Part shown: piece by piece, positions 56,254 to 64,000 of the stretch
How the letters are laid out: the number at the start of each line of letters is the position of its first letter
Position numbering within the stretch: position 1 is the first letter of the stretch
NCBI GenBank assembly: GCA_018398805.1
Contig: JAGFBZ010000365.1
Coordinates: 124,001 to 188,000, forward strand
Length of the DNA stretch: 64,000 nt
Reading direction: 5' to 3'
From: Hirundichthys speculiger
Taxonomy: Eukaryota; Chordata; Actinopteri; Beloniformes; Exocoetidae
Program-made: the position numbers and the translations under genes
Notes under the pieces: model-generated
The model's input: the letters and a program-made list of their open reading frames with translations, nothing else
What the model was told of the DNA's origin: nothing
Databases searched by the model: none

Positions 56254-58628
56254 ATCACCAATACTGCAAATGCCTTTCTGTTTCCAGAGGAGGAAAGCAC
56301 TATCTGTCAGGCCTGGCAAGAAAGAAAAATTTTCATATATTGGGGCATCCAGGTAGATTTTTGGAGCCTCAATGTATTGCTTTATCTGTCTCCAGATTCT
56401 TATGGTATTACTAATTACAAAACTGTTATTAAAGTACGTCTTTTTAACAGCAGTGAGGCTGTTAAGGAGAGCCAATAATGAAGTTAGGGCTCCCCCCTCA
56501 GAGGGGGGGCCCTTTTCCACCATGAGAGAATGACTAAATGCACTGCTAAAAATATAACTTAAAATTTGGCAAAGCTAAGCCTCCCAAGTCCTTTAGCTTT
56601 GATATATGTTTTTTAGAAATTCTAACAGTTTTATAACTCCAGATAAAAGGCATAACAATCGAATCTAACTGTTTAAAGTATGATAGCTCTATGAAACATG
56701 GAATAGATTGGAAAAGATGAAGGAAGCGGGGCAATACAATCATCTTGATAGCGTTCATCTTCCCAGCCATGGTTATTGGGAGGGTTTTCCAAAACTCGAT
56801 ATTGGTTTTGAGTTGCTCAATTTTGCTTTGCCAATTTGCTCGGAGGAGCTCATTTGGATTTTTGGTGAGTCACACCTAAATATGTAAAATCTTTGTAGGA
56901 TTTCTTAAATGGAATGGATTGTAAATAGTCTTTATTAACAGCCGCGGAGACTGGCATTAGTTCCCTTTTCTCCCAGTTGATGGAGAACCCTGAGAGATTG
57001 CCAAATTTAGCAATGAGGGCCAGGAGAGGAGGTATCGATACTTGTGGTTGGGAAATGTACAGGAGAATATCGTCTGCATAAAGCGAAAGATAGTGTTTAT
57101 AGCCAAGCACATTTATGGGGGAGATTAAAGGGCTCTGTCTGATACTAGCAGCGAGCGGTTCAATGATAATTGCAAACAAAAAGGGGGAGAGGGGGCAACC
57201 TTGACGGGTCCCACGGTGTACTGCAAATGCAAGAGAGATATTCTGATTGGTAATAACTGATGCGGTCGGTCGTGAATAAATTATTTAAGCACATATAAGC
57301 ACAGACATCATGTAGGGCCACTCTACCTGATCGAATACATGCTGTGCAGCTAATGAAATAACAACTGCCTCTTCTGAATGCTTGGTATATGATATATTGA
57401 AAAGCCGAATTGAAATACATATGCTGACCCGGCATAAAGCCAGTTTGATCTGGATGTATGATGGAGCATATACATTCCTTAAGTCTATTAGCCAGAATTT
57501 TTCCAAGAATTTTGGTTTCGATGGGTAATAATGAAATTGGGCGATACAATGACACCATCTGGGGGTCACGGCCTGGCTTTGGAATTAGCGAGATAGTGGC
57601 TTTATATGAGGTGGATGGTAAACCTGAGGTCAGCTTTGTATGGTTGAACATCCGTAAAAGTAAAGGTGACAGCTTAGGCCCAAATCTTTTGAAGAATTCT
57701 ACACTGAAACCATCCGGGCCTGTTGCCTTATTATTGGGAAAGGAGGAGGTAACTTGTGTGATCTCTTCCAATGTGATATCTTTGTCTAACATATCAGCGG
57801 AGTCCAATGATAATTTAGGTAGATTTAAATTCTCAAAAAATGTATCAAAAGCTTGAGGATCTAGGTCACCTTATTCAAATGCCAACTATGCTCGCCTCTA
57901 TTCTGGTTCAAGTCGAGACTTAACGAGACAGGAGCATGATCCGATATTAGTATATTGTGGTAGGTGCAGTCAATTACTGAATGTAACAACTTAGAGTCCA
58001 ACAAAAAGAAATCAATCCTGGAATAGGGTTTGTGTACAGTGGAAAAATTGGAAAAATCTTTTGTGGTGGGATGAAGAAGCCTCCAGATATCTACCAAGTT
58101 ATAAGACTGCATAAGATTGTTGAGTGTGCCACTGTTTTTACATATATTAGATTTGGAGTGCTGCCGGTCTAAAATGAGATCTAAAACATAATTAAAATCA
58201 CCCCCCATAATTACACTTGAATCTGATAAATTTGGCAACGCCTTGCAGAGGTTCTGAAAAAAAAGCAGGTCGTCAAAGTTCGGCCCATATACGTTTACTA
58301 ATATTAACGGTATGGAGTTCAGAGTCCCACTGACTATCACATATCTACCCCTCTGGTCTGAAATTGTTTGAGAGTGGATAAATGGTATATTTTTCTTATC
58401 ATGATTGCAACGATTGTTCGACTGATAGACCTGAGAGGCCCACGAGGGACAGAGCATTTTTGCTGCTGTTTTTTTCAAGTGTGTCTCCTGAAGAAAGTAT
58501 ATATCAGATTTAAGCGCCCGTAAATGTGCGTACACCTTCCCTCTTTTCAGTGGGCTGTTCATTCCTCTTACATTCCAGCTGGTTATTTTAACTTTACCAT
58601 GGATGTGTCCCTGTAAGTCGGCCAACAT
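56254..58628 (-). pseudogene. LINE B ORF2, endonuclease and RT
   Basis: ATG at 58628 opens the frame. Endonuclease 57861-58628: ITSWNVRGMNSPLKRGKVY, FLQETHLKK, VIMGGDFNYVLD and LISDHAPVSLSL. RT follows in at least four frames: FPNNKATGPDGFSVEFFKRF, LYRPISLLPIETKILGKIL, a degraded catalytic region reading ISLAAQHVFDQVEW (first Asp replaced by Ala), LYADDILLYIS near 57080, and 56239-56523 ending in ICSIGDLY at the element A border. The distance from endonuclease end to the GPDGF motif is about 200 bp here but about 720 bp in LINE A, so roughly 0.5 kb is deleted. Confidence 0.85.
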
Positions 58629-59077
58629 AAAATATGTCTACAATATATAAGAATGAAAACATTTTCCATGACAGTGACAATATTCAATAGCTTTGAACTT
58701 TGAACAGATGAGCTGAAAAAACACACCATAGAAAACACGAAACCCTCCCTCATAAACACAGGAGCAGTACTTCCATACCCCTAACTTTAAGTTAAAGCCA
58801 GTCATAAAGACCAGCAAGTGGCCCAGGCTAGCGATATAACTATCCATCTCTCTCCTACCAGGGGGGACACCCCACTTCGTATACAAACAATGAAGGGAGA
58901 GAGAGAAAAAACAATGATAATAATAGTAATAATGATAAATAAAATACTTATAAGTCCTTGCGCTGACTAACCATCAACATGTCTTATGAACTGTCTGTCA
59001 ATGTTAACTTACATACAATCTTTTAGTGTGATGGCGTTTATCACATAGCTGACCAGAAGATCAGTCTCTTCTCCTGC

Positions 59078-59620
59078 TTACACCGGGCGCCCATCATATT
59101 GTAGAGGAGCCTTTTCTCTTGCCAACCGTAGCACTAGCTCTTTCACCTGATAGTAGTGTACCCTGGCGATAATGCTTCTCGCTCTGCCGTCTGTAGCCGG
59201 GGCCAGGCTCCGGTGGGCACGGTCCACTTCTATTGGAAGGTTGAAATGCTCCTCTCCAAGCAGTTTAGGAAGCAGCTTGGTTACAAGCTCTGTAGGCTGG
59301 CCGTTTTCTGTCTTCTCCTTAATCCCGACATCCGAATATTCTGTCGACGAGAGCGGGCCTCGAGGTCTTCCAGCTTGGCTTGTTGCTCCTTGCATTTGGA
59401 GGCTAACTTGTCATATCGCTTCTCCAGCCGTTCTAGTCGCCTCTCATGTGACTCTGTGGCGGCCTTGATAGATGACACCCGCTCTGTTAGGTTTCAGTTA
59501 GGGCAATTTTAAAGTCTGCAATAGCTCCATTGAGCTCGGTGAACCTCATGTCGACTCTGCTGTCTAATGTTTTTATGGCTGCCAAGACTTCCTCCATGGT
59601 AACAGGAGCAGCTGGGGAGC
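59078..59620 (-). pseudogene. LINE B ORF1 remnant
   Basis: Broken minus-strand frames. The 59281-59478 frame carries ERRLERLEKRYDKLASKCKE (coiled coil) and LEDLEARSRRQNIRMSGL (the L1-type ORF1 signature). The 59078-59395 frame carries EVDRAHRSLAPA and RSIIARVHYYQVKELVL. A frameshift near 59330 separates them. Confidence 0.8.
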
Positions 59621-59819
59621 TAGCTTCGTTAGTGCTAGCTTTCACGCATGTCCGTTAGCCTAGCACAGAGGTCAGAGTCGTCCTTGCCAGGAAAACTATC
59701 TTGTTTCTTTTTTCTACTTTTCAACATCGCGGCCAAAATATTGCAGTTCACTTCAGGTACCCTAAATGATGATTGCGCAAGGTAAATGGCAAAGTAAATG
59801 GTCACTTGTGCCAGTGCCA

Positions 59820-60470
59820 AACGTCAGTTTCAATGGCGCAAGGAGCGAAAATCTTGGGCTGTGGACAATGTGAAACATGTATTATTCTCTGATGATTCCA
59901 GCTTTACTGTTTTCCCCACATCTGGGAGAGTTACGGTGTGGAGAAACCCCAAAGAAGCGGACCACCCAGACTGATGCATGACCAGAGTGCAGCATGGGGT
60001 TGGATCAGTGATGATTTGGGCTGCCATATCATGGCATTCCCTTGGCCCAATACTTGTGCTAGATAGTCGTGTCACTGCCAATGACTACCGAACCACTCTG
60101 AGGACCATGTGCATCCAATGGTTCAAACATTGTATCCTGAAAGCGGTACCGTGTATCAGGATGACAATGCACCAACACCCAGCAAGACTGGTGAAAGATT
60201 GGTTTGATGAACATGAAAGTGAAGTTGAACATCTCCCTTGGCCTGCAGTCATCAGATCTAAATTATTGAGCCACATTGGGGTGTTTTGGAGAAACAAGTA
60301 GGAAAGCATTTTCCTACACTAGCATCACCTAGAGACCTGGCCACTGTCCTGCAAGAGGAAAGGCTTAAAATCCCTCTGACCACTGTGCAGGCCCTACACC
60401 ATACTAATAAATTATTGTGCTCTAATACCAGGTTTTTCAGTTTTATTATCCAACCCCTCCAAGTATTTGC
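59820..60470 (+). pseudogene. Tc1-like transposase remnant
   Basis: The plus strand shows VLFSDDSSFTVFPTSGRVTV (first catalytic Asp region), RVQHGVGSVMIWAAISWHSL, then TARLVKDWFDEHESEVEHLP and LATVLQEERLKIPL in shifted frames. The second catalytic Asp region has changed, and a stop lies near 59972. The right end near 60470 has TTATTATCCAACCCCTCCAA, probably the terminal repeat. It truncates or abuts the 5' end of LINE B. Confidence 0.82.
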
Positions 60471-60910
60471 ACTGTATTTTAACAGACAAATCACAAATGT
60501 TTCATATAGTATATGAAAATTTATAATTACTTTCTGGCGCCACTAGATGGCGACAAAGACCTTTTTTTTTAAAAGTAAACTCTTCAAGCTGAAGAAAAAA
60601 TAAGATTAAAATATTCACAAGAATTCAGTACATGTCTATAGAATTCTCAAATAAATCAACGATTATGCTGAGATGTACAGCTACATTACTGCTAAGTTTG
60701 TTGACTCTAATTAAAAACTTAAGGGTCATAAAAAATAAGTTGAGCTGCCAGAATTATGAGAATCGGTTACCATTTGACATTTTTAAAAATATAGAGTGGT
60801 GGACTTCTGAATTAACCATATGTTGCAGCGTATGAAATGTTTGGTTGAGTGAAAGGAATGTGATCTTTCAATCTAACCTCCTTATGAGCAACATGTGATT
60901 TTCTATGAAT

Positions 60911-61461
60911 TTATTTCATTTGCGTGCGACAAAACCATCCACTTCCTGTTTTACAATGAATAGCACTGGCACCATTGGATGTGCATACATGAAATTGTAC
61001 ATCGTACGTGACACTTCTGAGTTTAGTCTGTCCACTATTCAGGCAGATATGATGAACAACGAGGTAGATAATGGACATAATATGACCAAAATCATATTCC
61101 AGATTAACATCCAAATGCTTGAGTCGAATGTGGTTGCGCATTGCTCCAGCCGAGTGATTGTATGCCAGTTGTCTCTGACACAGTCTACATACTACCTTGT
61201 TTTCATTTTTTAGATTAAAGTACCGCCAAACTGCGCTGGTTTTGCGAGAGGACATCTCCCCACCGTGCCGTTTTAAAACTCCAGTCTACTCGAGCACTGC
61301 TGTCTGACGGCTCTGTAGCCCCGACTAGTGGCGGGCAGCTGTATGACAGTTAAACGGCCTTGTACATGAATAAAACACAAATTGGTTTAAACGACTAATA
61401 TTTCTGGTGCCGACTAGTAAGTGCGTTTAATCGTTTAGACGACTAATCGCGCGCATCCCTA
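60911..61461 (-). mobile_element. hAT 5' end with BED zinc finger exon
   Basis: The right terminus on the minus strand reads TAGGGATGCGCGCGATTAG from 61461, a hAT-type end. The minus frame from 61255 encodes TSAVWRYFNLKNENKVVCRL, CQRQLAYNHSAGAMRNHIRL and KHLDV: an aromatic pair, C-x2-C and H-x4-H of a BED finger. The transposase body and the other terminus are not visible, so this is a 5' fragment. Confidence 0.72.
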
Positions 61462-62133
61462 CATCATACATATAGATTTTGGTGCAGATTGGAGTATGCA
61501 TGTGCAAGTTATAACAACTTTTCCATTCGTGGTGAGACATCGAACTTCGCCATACTCTCATAGCCACACCCTTTGATAAAAAGTTACAGTTTTCACTGTC
61601 AGTCATCTTCAATCCCTTTACTACTGATTTGAACTGGTTTGAGGTGAGTGGGCTCCTCCCACTCAAAGCAAGGATGCCTAATGCAAAACATGGTATTTCC
61701 TGTTGCCAATAGGTGGTGCTACAACGGTTCCTCAATATTGCAGGTTCTATGTGTTCAGGATGGGACTACAATCATACTCATCCGTTGTTCGTTAAATTCC
61801 AAGGCCTGGAAATGACCAAAATATTGGAAAAACTGCATATTCTATTCAAACTAGTAGACTTCCTGTGGGAGTTAGAGCAGTAGTCCATGAGACTTTTTTG
61901 TAGGTCTGAGGATGATACATCAGTCACACAATGTTCATGTCTGTAGGTGAAAGCATGTCAAGGAGCTCATCGTTTAAAAAAAATGGTGGTGCTATTAAGC
62001 CATTTTTGTGTGCCTATGCGCAGCACCCATAAAATACGTACATTTCGCAGACAATGAATGTGTGTGCAAAATCTCATGAGTTTTCGAGTATGTTAAGGCC
62101 CCCAAAAAGGCGATTCATTTCGGAGAATAATTG

Positions 62134-62174
<41 letters not shown>

Positions 62175-62300
62175 TAAAGCTGCAAGCAGCGTTTATCGGG
62201 CCCTCGCACCCATTGCCACCACCCCCCAGGTGTCCACCACCTTCCCAATCCAGTCGGGAATAAAGACAATACAGTAAATATCCAATTTGGCTTTAAAAAT
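61462..62300 (+). repeat. Common teleost interspersed repeat, two units head to tail
   Basis: 61700-62130 contains GGCCTGGAAATGACC, CTGTGGGAGTTAGAGCA, GACTTTTTTGTAGGTCT, CCCATAAAATACGTACATTT and AATCTCATGAGTTTT. A new unit starts after an (AAT)n tract with TTAAAGCTGCAAGCAGCG and GGGCCCTCGCACCC at 62175. I recall this as one of the most frequent repeats in teleost genomes, usually found joined end to start. It has no coding capacity. Confidence 0.7.
62130..62174. repeat. (AAT)n microsatellite
   Basis: About 14 uninterrupted trinucleotide units at the junction of two repeat units. Confidence 0.95.
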
Positions 62301-62449
62301 GTAAAGGTTGCTGCCCAGCTTGAATCCAGAGGTATGAAAACAAAAAGAACTGAAGCTGAATCTACTCAGAGCTGAGTTCTAAGTTGGCAAAACAAGGCTG
62401 TAACTGTTACAGCGGTCTATAATCTTAAGAAAATATAAAGAGTCAGAGA

Positions 62450-63180
62450 TTTGATGTCCAGAGCAGATTTACAGAAACTTATCCAGCCTTCATCTCCAGC
62501 AAACTTGACTACCATAATGATCTTTAGTCTGATTAGACAGCTTCAGATCATGATGAACCCTGTTGCCAGAGTTCTAGCAAGAACCAGGAAAACTGAACAC
62601 ATTACTGCTGTTATCTTAGACTCATCCATGTACAACATTTGGATGGTGAATGAGGACTTTTATCAGTATTAGCTGTAGGAATCCAAGGCTGATCTGATAA
62701 AGCACACATAGGATACAAAACACACTAAATGTGACCAAGATCATGATCCTTTGATGAGACAGTAGCACTGTCCAAGATTGTCAGATACACTTGTTCAGAG
62801 TGAAAGAATCATCAAATATATGAATGTTCAAGCAGATTGGATAATGCATGTGTAATTCAGGACAACTTTTCCATTCATGAAAAGAAATCTGTTTAGTAGA
62901 GCCTACAGTTAGTCTCAACAATAGTGTGTTAGGGCCAATAGTCATAGCTACAGTTACAGGAATGGATGAAGACCAGAATAGAGCAGACTGGTCTGAAACA
63001 GCCTCATCATAGTTATGCTGCTATAGGTCTACGCTGCAGGGGGACACCAATATGATCCATTAAGTTGTGTCTTCACCTTTTCTCTTCCCTCCTTTACCTT
63101 TCTTATTCAGCTGTATCCATAGTTACTTTTTTAATCTCATATCACTCCTGTAAAGCCACAATAAAAAGATTTCTATTTAT
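62450..63180 (+). pseudogene. L2 LINE 3' remnant
   Basis: The plus strand encodes RQLQIMMNPVARVLARTRKT and EHITAV near 62535-62610, matching the conserved RxLQxxxNxAARxLTxTRK...HIxPVL region after the L2 reverse transcriptase. Its 3' UTR at about 63005-63180 matches, in inverse orientation, the L2 3' UTR at 9905-10040 (ACGCTGCAGGGGGACACCAA). The intervening C-terminus is degraded. Confidence 0.75.
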
Positions 63181-64000
63181 TTAGATTTCTAGTAAATTAC
63201 CATATTGGCTCAAATATAGGACACATCTGATTATAAGATGACCGCTATCTTTCAAATATCATTTTGGGATGAAGACAATAAAGTTATTCATAAAATAATG
63301 CATTATTGTACAATTACTAAAGGAAACCAGAGCCAAGCAGCAGTGAGGAAGACAGTAGTGGGTGTGAGGACCCACAGCCCTTTCAGCAAATGATGGAAGT
63401 AATTGTTTCAGTGATGAATATAAAAGATATTGGTCAGATTGTGACATTGCCAGATCACACACCCCCAGACCTCACTCTCAGACACAGCAGGATGAGGCTG
63501 ATGTCTCAGCCAATGTCTCTGAAGAGACAACACCAGGACCCAGCTATCAAGAAAGTCCAAGAAAGGGTGTGGAATATGCTGGAAGGCTTCTTCGTTTACA
63601 CCAAATCAAGCCCAGCTTGACCAAGAAGAGGAAACATGTTTAGGACAGAGAGGGCTGGACCCCACCACACTACATACAGCAGTATAGACCTTTTCGACTT
63701 AAAAATTGTGGACATGCGCCCCCTACTGGCACCGCCATAACTGGAGTGTGCGGTGCTCTACCAACTAACCCAAACACAGCAGCGTGGAGGATCTGTTTCG
63801 GATAACGCAGACATGTCTTGGATTGATGATGTTAGGCAGTGGCCTCCAGTTACAGATGAAGGTAGTTTATCGCTGTTTTTAATGATTGGTTATGGAAATA
63901 GCATGATCTATTCCCATAATCAAACACTAAAAACTGTGGAACACTGCAACGCTGGTTATAACTAACGTCAACAAGCCATAAAGATTATGCTACTGTAACA
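63181..64000 (+). other. Unassigned right edge with one possible exon
   Basis: 63190-63240 (ATTGGCTCAAATATAGGACA, TTATAAGATGACC) resembles a degraded transposon end seen in fish. At 63811 an ATG opens MSWIDDVRQWPPVTDE followed by a possible donor (GAAG|GTAGTT at about 63860). The W..DV..WPPVT pattern recalls the N-terminus of fish YqaJ-nuclease-type proteins, several of which are transposon-borne, but 16 residues are too few to be sure. The frame 63390-63620 shows no known domain. Confidence 0.3.

Larger units (their letters stand above)
42996..59800 (-). mobile_element. L1/Tx1-like LINE B, interrupted by hAT and element A
   Basis: The minus-strand element has its 3' end at about 42996-43020 (run of T, then AATATATGTTTATTGTTTTTC). 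It runs through ORF2 pieces at 44574-45224 and 56254-58628, with ORF1 at about 59078-59620. A hAT element (43121-44297) splits the 3' UTR. Element A copy 2 (45230-56248) splits the ORF2 C-terminal region. Without these it is about 4.6 kb, short of LINE A by roughly 1 kb, partly from a deletion between endonuclease and RT. The 5' boundary is approximate. Confidence 0.8.
41296..64000 (+). other. ada: ada intron 3, incomplete (over 22.7 kb)
   Basis: It starts GTAAGTACTG, and no acceptor plus exon 4 was recognised. About three quarters of it is mobile-element sequence. The stretches 41296-42144, 42300-42642 and 60500-60900 show nothing I recognise. The assignment to the ada intron assumes the gene continues past the window edge. 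Confidence 0.65.

Noticed and set aside
41296..64000. ada exon 4
   Set aside because: I looked for a REAIKRIAYEFVE-like or YSPHLLAN-like sequence after an AG and saw none on the plus strand.

Overview
The window is vertebrate nuclear DNA, almost certainly from a teleost fish. It has intron-containing coding sequence and very long non-coding stretches. The mobile elements are of types typical of fish genomes: Rex1/CR1-like, L2 and L1/Tx1-like LINEs, Ty3/gypsy and Ty1/copia LTR elements, hAT, piggyBac, Tc1/mariner and PIF/Harbinger-like DNA transposons. No bacterial operon, CRISPR array or RNA gene was seen.

The only clear host gene is adenosine deaminase (ada, plus strand). Three exons are visible: 31913-31957, 35351-35412 and 41173-41295. 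Splice sites and reading frame are consistent, and the zinc-binding HVH motif lies in exon 2. No exon 4 is visible, so the gene runs off the right edge and intron 3 is longer than about 22.7 kb. A GC-box-containing promoter region lies just upstream of exon 1.

Layout. 1-1.3 kb: LINE fragments. 1.3-6.1 kb: relic of a Gmr1-like gypsy element (LTR, SCAN-like gag, protease) whose LTR carries an internally deleted 2.5-kb piggyBac element flanked by TTAA. 6.1-9.9 kb: nearly intact Rex1/CR1-like LINE on the minus strand. 9.9-30.3 kb: one L2 LINE split by a five-deep nest, L2 > hAT-like element A (copy 1, carrying a piggyBac relic) > gypsy element (221-bp LTRs) > L1/Tx1-like LINE > Harbinger-like element. 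A copia element with an uninterrupted 1294-codon polyprotein and identical LTRs sits in the gypsy reverse transcriptase. 30.4-31.9 kb: Tc1 relic, simple repeats and the ada promoter. 31.9-41.3 kb: ada exons 1-3, with a hAT element in intron 1 and an (AT)n tract and degenerate repeat array in intron 2. 41.3-64 kb: ada intron 3, holding two MITEs and a second deep nest, L1/Tx1-like LINE B > element A copy 2 > piggyBac relic > LINE C > unclassified element D > Tc1-like element. hAT elements are inserted in LINE B and LINE C. The right end holds Tc1, hAT and L2 relics, a common teleost interspersed repeat and one possible unrelated exon.

The insertion history can be read directly because most elements keep target-site duplications and the interrupted coding regions resume on the far side. 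The copia element is the youngest and most complete element and the only plausible active one. Everything else carries stops, frameshifts or deletions. Boundaries and family names were judged by eye; no database search was run.
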